A stretch of 19,371 bases of DNA from Candidatus Falkowiibacteriota bacterium (lineage in GTDB: Archaea; Iainarchaeota; Iainarchaeia; Iainarchaeales; GCA-2688035), in assembly GCA_017610485.1 (NCBI GenBank), contig JAFCBY010000025.1:1-19371 (forward strand), written 5' to 3'. The position numbers were made by a program, and so were the translations under genes. Of this stretch, positions 1 through 6,543 are shown piece by piece (position 1 is the stretch's first letter; each line of letters begins with the position of its first letter). The notes under the pieces are model-generated. The model was not told where the DNA came from and made no database searches. It saw only the letters and a program-made list of their open reading frames with translations.

Positions 1-43
1 GGTTGTGTTTGTAGGGGTGAATGTATTCCCTCATACCTCTCAT
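1..43 (-). CDS. 5' end of an unidentified gene, cut by the window edge
   Basis: An open frame starts at ATG 43-41 or ATG 34-32 on the minus strand and runs off the window after 11 to 14 codons (MRGMREYIHPYKHN). A TTTAAA box at about 62-67 lies about 22-33 bases upstream of the two ATGs, and a GAGGAGG stretch (50-44) directly precedes the first ATG and could act as a Shine-Dalgarno for the second. Too little is visible to name a product. The call rests only on promoter and start signals. Confidence 0.3.
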   Translation of the reverse strand, partial: MRGMREYIHPYKHN

Positions 44-99
44 CCTCCTCAACCGAAACCAATTTAAATATGGAGGGTACAGGCGTTTGAATAAGAGTA

Positions 100-263
100 T
101 GGCGCCCCCGGTAGGACTTGAACCTACGACCTTTCGGTTTCTGCAAAAGGCCTCCAAAGGAGGCACACAACTGTAAAAATTAAACTTTAACAGCCGAGCG
201 CTCTACCTAGTACTCCAGAGGAAATTGCTTTTCACAACTTGCTTCTGTCTGAGCTACAGGGGC
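100..263 (-). tRNA. tRNA-Asn (GUU) with an anticodon-loop intron and a D-loop insertion
   Basis: Read on the minus strand, the acceptor strands (263-257 and 110-104) pair over seven positions, the T arm GUAGG-UUCAAGU-CCUAC is complete, discriminator G is at 103 and CCA is encoded (102-100). The anticodon GUU lies at 191-189 in loop CUGUUA. A 49-base intron fits at about 187-139, between tRNA positions 37 and 38. There exon CUGU pairs with intron GCAG and is flanked by three-base bulges, as in the archaeal bulge-helix-bulge splicing motif. The intron holds a GCCTCC-TTT-GGAGGC hairpin. A second insertion of about 39 bases lies in the D loop, roughly 248-210, between the D-stem halves GCUC and GAGC. 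Removing both leaves a normal 76-base tRNA including CCA. The exact D-loop splice sites are not resolved. Confidence 0.9.
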
Positions 264-280
264 ATTAATTCCAGTTGCTC

Positions 281-290
281 AATATAAGTA
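281..290 (-). promoter_or_regulatory. probable TATA box of tRNA-Asn
   Basis: On the minus strand this reads TACTTATATT, centred about 22 bases upstream of the mature tRNA 5' end. That fits a TATA element with a very short 5' leader. A second AT-rich box at 309-316 is a less well placed alternative. Confidence 0.4.
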
Positions 291-387
291 ATATTTTCCG
301 CTATAGGTTTATAAAATCTTCTTAATGATTTTGGAATCACGACCTTAACTTCAATTTCAACAAGTTGAGTTATTCTTCTCACGCCCC

Positions 388-396
388 ACTATATAT
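388..396 (+). promoter_or_regulatory. possible TATA box for the structured element at 428-482
   Basis: A CTATATATC stretch is centred near 392, which would place a transcription start near 418, just before the hairpin-rich element. No gene with a convincing start follows closely, so the box is most simply linked to a non-coding transcript. This is inference from spacing only. Confidence 0.3.
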
Positions 397-427
397 CATA
401 TTTCTAGTTTTTAAACATCTTCAAAGA

Positions 428-482
428 GCAGGGGTTTCCGGTGAAAATTCCTAGTGGGTGGTTTCCGCTGAAATCCCCCTGC
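428..482 (+). ncRNA. candidate structured RNA (closed stem with two twin hairpins)
   Basis: GCAGGGG (428-434) pairs perfectly with CCCCTGC (476-482). Inside the stem are two near-identical 12-base units, TTTCCGGTGAAA (435-446) and TTTCCGCTGAAA (462-473). Each can fold as a TTTC/GAAA hairpin, and the second extends to six pairs. The whole would form a three-way junction of 55 bases. A TATA-like box lies about 35 bases upstream. The family is unknown. A GUGAAAA and a CUGA about 20 bases apart recall C/D-box guide RNA, but a second box pair is missing. Confidence 0.35.
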
Positions 483-889
483 ATAAAATTAATCCATCTC
501 TTTCCTGCCGCCAGAGCAGGGTCTTATTTCAATTGGCTTGTTTGATCTGCTTGTTTCGCCTGTGGTTTACTTGATAAAAAACAAAAAAATCCCTGAAGAA
601 AGGGGCTTAAAAAAGCCAAAAGGAAAAAAGAAGGCCAGATAACGCTTTTTTGCCAATTTCCTAGTTTGTTAATAGGGTTTATTAGTTAATTTTCCAAATT
701 GAGTCATTCTGGGCCAAATAAAGGCACATTTAACGTATACATAACATTCTTTGTGTTATCCCTCCCCTTTTTGGAGAATAAGGCCAAAATGGGCTTTTAT
801 ACATAAAAGAAAACCTATATTAAGGAGATTAGCCCCTATACTATTGGCAACCTTTTTGCCGGTAAAAAAATGCAAAAATTTTCCTTTTG
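483..889. other. AT-rich intergenic stretch upstream of ftsZ
   Basis: No convincing gene is seen here. It holds two small inverted repeats, CCTGC/GCAGG (504-508 and 516-520) and GGCTT/AAGCC (604-608 and 613-617). Two TATA-like stretches lie near 795-803 and 834-841 and could drive ftsZ. A plus-strand frame open from 751 joins ftsZ, but its predicted residues do not look like FtsZ. Confidence 0.5.
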
Positions 890-903
890 GGAGGGGTGAT
901 AAA

Positions 904-1983
904 TTGAAGTCAATTGTTGAAAATGCGATGACAAAGGCATCCAAGATGGATGAGGATCGCTTGGAAGAATTTGGAACGCCAAAAATAATGGTTATTGGGG
1001 CAGGCGGAGCAGGCTGCAACGCAGTAAACAGGCTTGCTGGAATGGGAATTTCCGGAGCACAGCTTGTTGCCGTTAACACAGACAAGCAGCACCTTGCTTT
1101 GGTGAATGATGAGCTGACAAAAATTTTGATTGGAAAAAGTGTTACCAGGGGACTGGGCGCCGGAGGCTACCCTGAGATTGGGGCAAAGGCCGCAGAGGTT
1201 TCAAGGTCTGCTTTGGAAGAGGTTTTGTGCGACGTTGACATGCTTTTCATTTCTGCTGGAATGGGCGGCGGAACAGGAACAGGCTGCTCACCAATCGTTG
1301 CAGAGATTGCAAAGGAACAGGGCGCAATCGTTATAGGAATTGTCACATACCCGTTCGCCCTCGAAAAGGCAAGGTTGATAAAGGCAGAGGAAGGAATTGA
1401 GAACCTGAGGCCGGTAACAGACACAGTTGTTGTAATCGACAACAACCGGCTTGTAGAGCTTGTGCCAAACCTGCCAATCCAGGACGCGTTCAAGGTTGCC
1501 GACGAGGTAATCGCAAGGACCGTTCGCGGAATCACGGAAACAATTACCCAGCCAAGCCTGATCAACCTGGACTACGCCGACGTAAGAAGCGTTATGAGCA
1601 GCAAGGGCCTGAGCGTCATTGCTGTCGGAGAATCAAAGTCTGTTGACAAGGTAAACGAGGTCGTTGAAGACACTCTCAGAAACGCCTTGCTTGACGTTGA
1701 CATCGGCGGAGCAACAGGCGCATTGATTCACATCACAGGCGGACCAGAACTCACCTTGGGAGAGGCCAACGCTGTCGGAGAACTCTTGACAGAGAGAATT
1801 GACCCAAAAGCACAGGTCATCTGGGGATCAAGAGTTGACCCAACCTTCGAGAACAAGATGGAAGTAATAACCATCTTCACCGGTGTACACAGCCCGTACA
1901 TAAGGGGCCCGGTGCAGGAAGCGGCAAACTCCCACCCGAGATCAGGTGGCAAGGGCGACCTTGACATAGACTATGTGAGATAA
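904..1983 (+). CDS. ftsZ: cell-division GTPase FtsZ, FtsZ2 type
   Basis: This tubulin-fold GTPase polymerises into the division ring. From TTG 904 it is 359 residues. The nucleotide-binding GAGGAGCNAV is at 32-41, the tubulin signature GGGTGTG at 121-127, and the catalytic T7 loop NLDYAD at 221-226. VIDNNRL, VPNLPI and ETITQPSLINLDYAD resemble the euryarchaeal FtsZ2 class more than FtsZ1. The C-terminus ends in a flexible stretch and DLDIDYVR, perhaps the tail that binds membrane anchors. TTG 904 is chosen because GGAGGGGTGAT (890-900) sits just upstream; ATG 928 is the alternative. The open frame continues back to 751 without FtsZ-like sequence. No division partner gene is adjacent, and a terminator follows directly. 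Confidence 0.95.
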   Translation: MKSIVENAMTKASKMDEDRLEEFGTPKIMVIGAGGAGCNAVNRLAGMGISGAQLVAVNTDKQHLALVNDELTKILIGKSVTRGLGAGGYPEIGAKAAEVSRSALEEVLCDVDMLFISAGMGGGTGTGCSPIVAEIAKEQGAIVIGIVTYPFALEKARLIKAEEGIENLRPVTDTVVVIDNNRLVELVPNLPIQDAFKVADEVIARTVRGITETITQPSLINLDYADVRSVMSSKGLSVIAVGESKSVDKVNEVVEDTLRNALLDVDIGGATGALIHITGGPELTLGEANAVGELLTERIDPKAQVIWGSRVDPTFENKMEVITIFTGVHSPYIRGPVQEAANSHPRSGGKGDLDIDYVR

Positions 1984-1992
1984 AATCAGTTA

Positions 1993-2023
1993 GGGGTTTT
2001 TACCCCCCTCTTTTTCTTTTTTT
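1993..2023 (+). terminator. hairpin plus T-tract terminator after ftsZ
   Basis: GGGGT (1993-1997) pairs with ACCCC (2002-2006) around a four-base loop. A pyrimidine tract with T runs of five, four and seven follows. It ends transcription of ftsZ before the convergent protease gene. T-tracts alone are usually enough in archaea; the hairpin is an addition. Confidence 0.7.
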
Positions 2024-2067
2024 AAAAAATCAGCAGCTTCCCCTATTTTATGCTTTCGGAAGCAGTT

Positions 2068-3564
2068 TCAAGGCAGGAAAATGGGTATTGCATTGAACAG
2101 GATGATTGCTGCAACAAGCCAGAGCATTAGCCTGCCAATAAGCTTTTGTGTGTCCTTTTTGTTCATGCCCATGAAGCCAAAGTAGGGCAGGAACATTATT
2201 TTCGCAATTTTTCCGCCGTCGAACGGCTCTGTTGGCACAAAGTTGATCATTGCAATGGCAAAACTCAGCAAAAGCAGCCATCCGAAGAAGATTGAAATGC
2301 CACTCAGCCAAGCAGTGAGGGCCAAGTAGCCTTCTGTGGGCTCTCGTCCCTCAATATAGTTCAGGCTTGTTTCGATTCCGATTTCGCCGCGCTTGTTCTT
2401 CTCAAGGGTTTTCTCAATTATTGAGCCGTTCCCTGTCTCAAAGGCCATTGTCACATTCTTGTCCCTGTTTGCAAACGCCTGCTTTAGGTCGTAAAAAGTG
2501 TTAAGTTCAATTCCCGCGAACTCTTTGAGAATCCAGCCCTCCTCAATTTCGCCCTGGGCGGGAATTTTGAATTCGTTTCCGCAGATTTCGTAATCCTCCT
2601 TTATTCCCGAAATTTCAACCGACTCGAGCAATATTGCTCTTTCACTCGATTCCAATGCCGGGCCAAGAATTGGTGCCATGGCAAAGCCCACAACCGAGGC
2701 AAGCACCAAGAACACGGCCAGTGAGTAAATGTTTGAGGCCGGCCCGATTGCGTAAACCCTCAACTGCTTTCTCTCAGAAACCTTTCTCAACTGCTTTTCA
2801 TCAGGCTCCACAAAGGCTCCCACCGGAAGCACGCCAAGCAAGACAAGGCCAACATTCTTTATCTTGACCTTGGTTCTCTTCATCAGGGCGCCGTGCGAGA
2901 ACTCGTGCACTACCAAAATTACCAAAAAGGCTCCCCAGACATAAATCGGCGGTGTCAAAAAGCTTGGCACGTTTGGAATCTGGACACCCGGAATTATCGG
3001 GGCTATGCCAGGGCAGGGCCTTTTTCCCGCCAAAAGCTTGAGCACAATGTCTGCCGCGTTCCAAACCAGGGAAACAATTGCGAACAGCATCAGGCCGCCC
3101 AAAGCAAAGCTTACTGCAAGCATCTGGATAAGGGGCTGTATGTCCACGTTTGTGGAAAAGAAGAATCCAAACGTTGCCTGGAATGCAATAAACAGAACTG
3201 CAATTGAGACAAGGTCTATCAAGGCCCTTTTTGCCCTGCTTTTCTTTCTTGCGTAGAGAAAGTCAACAGCAATTGTTCCAAAGCCCATTACCAAGCCAAT
3301 GTCCGCCAGCAAATCCCACAGCCTTGGCTTTGAAATTCTTTCAATGAAGTTAGTAAGCTTCCTCGTTTTGAGCAATGCTATTACATAGAATGTGTCGGCC
3401 TTTGCAAGCACCTTCAAAGCGTAAGTTGAAAAGAAAAAGAAGCCAATTATTGCATAGGCAGTCAAAAAGTTTAAGGTGAGTTCAATTGGAAAGCCAAAAG
3501 AGGCAATGACGGCTACAATTCCCAGGCCAATGAGGGCCAACAAAATCTTTTCCTGCTTATCCAT
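2068..3564 (-). CDS. site-2 protease family membrane metalloprotease (M50)
   Basis: An intramembrane zinc protease that would cleave membrane-bound substrates. The 498-residue protein has the zinc motif HEFSH at residues 220-224 and the third zinc ligand in NFVPTEPFDGG (441-451, Asp about 449), the two hallmarks of site-2 proteases. Several hydrophobic helices precede the HExxH, and residues about 310-400 between the motifs look like a soluble PDZ-type insert. The N-terminal membrane region is long for the family. The ATG at 3564 has no Shine-Dalgarno but has a TTAAAAAA box about 27 bases upstream, so the mRNA is probably leaderless. The substrate cannot be told; the neighbouring MBF1 and ftsZ are separate transcription units. 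Confidence 0.92.
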   Translation of the reverse strand: MDKQEKILLALIGLGIVAVIASFGFPIELTLNFLTAYAIIGFFFFSTYALKVLAKADTFYVIALLKTRKLTNFIERISKPRLWDLLADIGLVMGFGTIAVDFLYARKKSRAKRALIDLVSIAVLFIAFQATFGFFFSTNVDIQPLIQMLAVSFALGGLMLFAIVSLVWNAADIVLKLLAGKRPCPGIAPIIPGVQIPNVPSFLTPPIYVWGAFLVILVVHEFSHGALMKRTKVKIKNVGLVLLGVLPVGAFVEPDEKQLRKVSERKQLRVYAIGPASNIYSLAVFLVLASVVGFAMAPILGPALESSERAILLESVEISGIKEDYEICGNEFKIPAQGEIEEGWILKEFAGIELNTFYDLKQAFANRDKNVTMAFETGNGSIIEKTLEKNKRGEIGIETSLNYIEGREPTEGYLALTAWLSGISIFFGWLLLLSFAIAMINFVPTEPFDGGKIAKIMFLPYFGFMGMNKKDTQKLIGRLMLWLVAAIILFNAIPIFLP

Positions 3565-3586
3565 CTCAAAGAGTTAGTCTGTTTTC

Positions 3587-3595
3587 TTTTTTAAC
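3587..3595 (-). promoter_or_regulatory. TATA box of the site-2 protease gene
   Basis: The minus strand reads GTTAAAAAA, centred about 27 bases upstream of the ATG at 3564. This is the spacing expected for a leaderless archaeal transcript. Confidence 0.5.
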
Positions 3596-3644
3596 CCTAT
3601 GCTCTTTGTTAGCCGGAATCCATTTTCGCCGTCAAGCCCTGCTT

Positions 3645-4094
3645 TCAATCAGATTCTGCCTTTTCCCGCAACTCAATGCCCAGTTCTTTCCCAAGTTTCT
3701 TAATCAGGGAATCAGATGGCTTAATGCCTTGCTTTTCAATCTTGTGCAAGAGAGACTCTTTTTCAAAAACCTTCATTGCAAGCTCTTTTGCAGTCAGGCC
3801 CTTCCTCTGCCTTGCCTGCATAATCCTTTTTCCAAAATCCAGCACAATCTCCAGGCCCAAGTCAAATTCTTTGCGCTTTGGCTCGAACAAAACACGTTTC
3901 ATTGGAACGCGGTTTGCCGCCTCCCCTCCAAAAGAGGGCTTTTCAAAATCAGTAGGTGTAGGTCTCTCCACTCTTGCGGGGGAAACCTTCTCCTTTCCGA
4001 AGGAGGCACAGTCCTTGCACGCAATTAAAGAAGAGCCGTCAATCACAATCATTTTGGCAGTTGAGGTTTCCTTGCCACAAATTTCGCACTCCAT
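3645..4094 (-). CDS. archaeal MBF1 (multiprotein bridging factor 1), zinc ribbon plus HTH
   Basis: Archaeal MBF1 is a basal or regulatory transcription co-factor. From ATG 4094 the protein has 149 residues. An N-terminal zinc ribbon has Cys3, Cys6, Cys26 and Cys29 (CEIC and CKDC). A charged linker follows, then a Cro/C1-type helix-turn-helix beginning near GKRIMQARQRKGLTAKELA. An in-frame GTG at 4109 would add MAILS. ATG 4094 is preferred because the TTTATAA box at 4118-4124 lies 27 bases upstream, and because archaeal MBF1 typically begins close to its first CxxC. The gene is divergent from FEN-1, with about 105 bases between the start codons. Confidence 0.9.
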   Translation of the reverse strand: MECEICGKETSTAKMIVIDGSSLIACKDCASFGKEKVSPARVERPTPTDFEKPSFGGEAANRVPMKRVLFEPKRKEFDLGLEIVLDFGKRIMQARQRKGLTAKELAMKVFEKESLLHKIEKQGIKPSDSLIKKLGKELGIELREKAESD

Positions 4095-4117
4095 TGACAG
4101 AATTGCCACTAAAATGC

Positions 4118-4124
4118 TTATAAA
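4118..4124 (-). promoter_or_regulatory. TATA box of the MBF1 gene
   Basis: TTTATAA on the minus strand is centred 27 bases upstream of ATG 4094. It supports a leaderless transcript and decides the start against GTG 4109. Confidence 0.6.
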
Positions 4125-4167
4125 ATATTCTTTGAAAAAGAAGACTGTATTAAGGGCCGATAAATCA

Positions 4168-4177
4168 CTTTAATTAG
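4168..4177 (+). promoter_or_regulatory. TATA box of the FEN-1 gene
   Basis: CTTTAATTAG is centred 27 bases upstream of ATG 4200, the position expected for a leaderless start. It shows that the true FEN-1 gene begins at 4200 rather than at the internal ATG 4289. Confidence 0.55.
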
Positions 4178-4199
4178 TTTTTGCAGTTGTTGATACATT

Positions 4200-4288
4200 A
4201 TGGGTACTGCAATTGGGGATTTGCTTGAAAAGCAGGAGATTAGCCTTGAATTTCTAGAGGCAAGAAAGTTCTTTCAGTCATAAGGGGA
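4200..4288 (+). pseudogene. detached N-terminal piece of FEN-1 (frame broken)
   Basis: From ATG 4200 the frame reads MGTAIGDLLEKQEISLEFLE then ARKFFQS and stops at TAA 4281-4283. The first 20 residues are a good FEN-1 N-terminus. The next conserved block of the family, which carries the first metal-binding aspartate (the xAxDAxNxxYQF region), is missing. The sequence resumes in another frame as LSVIRGMDGTPL from 4271. Restoring 34 bases near 4268-4271 would rejoin the frames and give 341 residues, the usual archaeal FEN-1 length. The junction lies in a small palindrome, GAAAG-TT-CTTTC (4264-4275). It could be a real deletion, a strain variant or an assembly error. Confidence 0.8.
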
Positions 4289-5191
4289 ATGGACGGAACC
4301 CCCCTAATGGACAGCAAGGGCCGCGTGACCTCCCACCTGACAGGCCTGTTCTACAGGACAATTAACCTGCTTGAACAGGACGTAAAGCCAGTCTTTGTCT
4401 TCGACGGCAAGCCCCACGAATTGAAGGGCGAGACAAGAAAGGAACGGAACAGGATAAGAACAGATGCAGAGGGAAAAATGAAGAAGGCCCGGGAAAAGGG
4501 TGACTTGAAGGCGGCAAGAAAGTTTGCCCAACAGGCAGTAAGACTAACGGGGGAAATAGTTGAGGGTGCGAAAAAGCTCGTTGACTTGATGGGGCTGCCT
4601 GTTGTTCAGGCCCCAAGCGAGGGCGAAGCCCAAATAGCGCAAATGGTTGCAAGAGGCGACTTGTACGGCTGCGTCTCCCAGGACTATGATGCCCTGCTGT
4701 TTGAAACAAAGAGGCTGCTTAGAAACATTACTGTTTCAGGGAGGCGAAAGGTGCCAGGCAAGGACTACTATTATGACGTGAAGCCGGAAATGATCGAGCT
4801 TGACAAAAGCCTGAAAGCAATGGGAATCGACAGGCAAAAGCTAATCTGGATCGGAATCCTGATCGGAACAGACTTCAACGAAAAATTTCCAAAAATCGGG
4901 CCAAAGACCGCTTTGAAGCTGGTGCAGGAGCACAACACGTTTGAGGAAATTGTAAAAGAAACAAAGCACGAGCCAGGCTTTGACTTCAAGGAAGTTGAAG
5001 CCATTTTCTTAAAGCCCCCGTTCTCAAAGGACTACTCCATCAAGTTTGGCATGCCAAAAAAGGAAAAACTTGTTGAATTCCTATGCGAAGAGCACGACTT
5101 TTCCAAAGACCGTGTCCAAAACTCCCTGAACAAGCTTGAGGAAAAGCTGAGTGAAAGAGGCCAGCAAAGCAGGCTAGACCAGTGGGGTTAA
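4289..5191 (+). CDS. fen: flap endonuclease 1 (FEN-1), 5' part disrupted
   Basis: FEN-1 removes 5' flaps during Okazaki fragment maturation and base-excision repair. The open part codes for 300 residues from ATG 4289. Visible metal ligands are Asp39 in VFVFDG, Glu111 and Glu113 in APSEGEA, Asp132 and Asp134 in SQDYD, and Asp195 in IGTDFNE. The helix-hairpin-helix segment reads FPKIGPKTAL. The C-terminus QSRLDQWG looks like a PCNA-binding PIP box lacking the last aromatic residue. The true start is upstream at 4200, and an apparent 34-base deletion removes the first catalytic aspartate (see the preceding entry). If ATG 4289 is used, the product would lack part of the active site. The gene converges on the HTH regulator, with four bases between stops. 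Confidence 0.85.
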   Translation: MDGTPLMDSKGRVTSHLTGLFYRTINLLEQDVKPVFVFDGKPHELKGETRKERNRIRTDAEGKMKKAREKGDLKAARKFAQQAVRLTGEIVEGAKKLVDLMGLPVVQAPSEGEAQIAQMVARGDLYGCVSQDYDALLFETKRLLRNITVSGRRKVPGKDYYYDVKPEMIELDKSLKAMGIDRQKLIWIGILIGTDFNEKFPKIGPKTALKLVQEHNTFEEIVKETKHEPGFDFKEVEAIFLKPPFSKDYSIKFGMPKKEKLVEFLCEEHDFSKDRVQNSLNKLEEKLSERGQQSRLDQWG

Positions 5192-5195
5192 ACCC

Positions 5196-6119
5196 TTACC
5201 CGTTTTGGGATTCCCTTTCCCTAATCAATTCCATCAAATCCTTGAATTTTGACAAAGAATCAAGCTCCTGCTCGCCAATTACGGGGATGTGGGCAACCTG
5301 GCTGTACCTGAGCTCCTTGCTGATAATGACAGGCTTTCCCTCAAAGGCCTTCCTTGTCTTTGAGAGCTCTACAGCCCGCCTTTCAAACTCCTGCTTTGCC
5401 CCAGCCTTCCCAATAATCAACGAGTCCTTTGGCCTGGCAAAAGCCTTGAACGGGCTGTGCTTGAACACGGCAACCTTCACGCCCAAATCGTGAACCTTTC
5501 CCAAGGCCTTGTCCTCAAAACTTTCCTCAAACAAGGCCTTTTCCCTTTCAACAGGCTGCTCAAACAAATTAATCTTCTGCACCAACTGGGCATCCAAGGT
5601 ATCCTCCAGCTTCTCCGCAGTTGAAAGCGAGGCAGTTGCACCCTTTTCATACCTGTGCACCGATTCCACAGTTGAGTCAATCCTGTCAGCAAGCTCCTGC
5701 AAAGTCAATCCAAGCTCTTTCCTCTTCTCCTTGAGCTTTTTTGAGTCAAGCTCAACAATGCTCTTCCCCTTAAAGTAGCGCACGGAAGGAAACTTTTCCT
5801 CCAGCAATTCAGCCAAGCTCAAAAGGCTCAAAGCCGTGAGGCCAAGCCTTTCGTAAAGCACGCCCTTACTCAGTGAGAACGCCTTGCTTTTTTCCCCAAC
5901 AACCAAAACCGTTGCGTTGAACAGGCTTGAAATCTTCCTCAATTCCGCAGCATGCTCTTCCCTCAAGGCATCAATGTTGTTGAACACCTTCAACACAAGA
6001 GTTAGGTCAGGCCTTTTTGCAACAAGGTCAAAGCAGGTGTTGGAATGCGCAAAGCTCTCAACAGCAAACCCGTGCTCTTTAAGCAATGCAACAGCCCTCA
6101 AAAGCGTGGTTTCCCTCAT
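5196..6119 (-). CDS. archaeal HTH-type transcriptional regulator with an N-terminal nuclease-like domain
   Basis: The 307-residue protein matches a conserved archaeal regulator family (COG1395 type). Residues 1-125 form a mixed alpha/beta domain with FDLVAKRPDLTLVLKVFNNID, which resembles a restriction-nuclease or resolvase fold. A Cro/C1 helix-turn-helix follows at about 130-175 (LKEKRKELGLTLQELADRID and SVHRYEKG). The C-terminal part, about 185-307, contains SPFKAFARPKDSLIIG. Its targets are unknown. ATG 6119 is preceded by a TTTAAA box about 25 bases upstream and by a weak GGAG at 6131-6134. It is divergent from the small basic gene at 6182. Confidence 0.85.
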   Translation of the reverse strand: MRETTLLRAVALLKEHGFAVESFAHSNTCFDLVAKRPDLTLVLKVFNNIDALREEHAAELRKISSLFNATVLVVGEKSKAFSLSKGVLYERLGLTALSLLSLAELLEEKFPSVRYFKGKSIVELDSKKLKEKRKELGLTLQELADRIDSTVESVHRYEKGATASLSTAEKLEDTLDAQLVQKINLFEQPVEREKALFEESFEDKALGKVHDLGVKVAVFKHSPFKAFARPKDSLIIGKAGAKQEFERRAVELSKTRKAFEGKPVIISKELRYSQVAHIPVIGEQELDSLSKFKDLMELIRERESQNG

Positions 6120-6140
6120 TTTTCAAAGCTCCTGCAAAGG

Positions 6141-6147
6141 TTTAAAT
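6141..6147 (-). promoter_or_regulatory. TATA box of the HTH regulator gene
   Basis: On the minus strand the box reads ATTTAAA, about 25 bases upstream of ATG 6119. The divergent gene at 6182 must use a different box, perhaps AAATTTTATT at 6161-6170, which is very close to its start. Confidence 0.45.
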
Positions 6148-6181
6148 TGATGAAAGGACTAAATTTTATTGGTGGATAAAA

Positions 6182-6532
6182 GTGCCTAAGAAGAAACCAG
6201 AATTTAAGCCAAGAAAAAAGGCAAGAAAGCTTATCGACAATCGTAATGATCCTAATCGTAACCAGACTTATGTAGGCCTTGATAGAAGAACTGGCCAAAG
6301 TACTAGAAGGCATTCTCAACAGAAGGGGGTTATGAGTGGTTCTGGTGGCTGGTTTGGCTCGACAGGCCCCAAGTACAAGAGAAAGGGGGGCACAGACTCT
6401 TTTGGTCTTCCTACAGGGCCTGAGCGCTACTCTTCTGACACTCGCATCGGCCCTGTAGACCGAAGAAAAAAGGAAAGAGAACTTTCTCCTCATGCTAAAC
6501 CACCGCCTGACCAAACAAAAAAGAAAAAATGA
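6182..6532 (+). CDS. small basic hydrophilic protein of unknown function
   Basis: Not recognised. The 116-residue product starts at GTG 6182 after GGTGGAT (6171-6177), a Shine-Dalgarno-like match five bases away. It is rich in Lys, Arg, Gly and Pro, has no hydrophobic segment, and begins MPKKKPEFKPRKKARKL and ends in KKKK. This suggests a disordered nucleic-acid-binding or ribosome-associated protein. Codons such as CGT, CCT and TCT appear more often than in the flanking genes. The complementary frame 6116-6544 is also open but would overlap the neighbouring gene ends and lacks start signals, so this strand is preferred. A T5 tract (6535-6539) follows the stop. Confidence 0.6.
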   Translation: MPKKKPEFKPRKKARKLIDNRNDPNRNQTYVGLDRRTGQSTRRHSQQKGVMSGSGGWFGSTGPKYKRKGGTDSFGLPTGPERYSSDTRIGPVDRRKKERELSPHAKPPPDQTKKKK

Positions 6533-6543
6533 CTTTTTCTCCA

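Noticed and set aside
441..471. C/D-box guide RNA
   Set aside because: A GUGAAAA and a CUGA lie about 20 bases apart, but there is no second C'/D' pair and the C box is poor, so only a generic structured RNA is proposed.
751..903. N-terminal extension of ftsZ from ATG 751
   Set aside because: The residues do not resemble FtsZ, and a strong Shine-Dalgarno at 890-900 sits directly before TTG 904.
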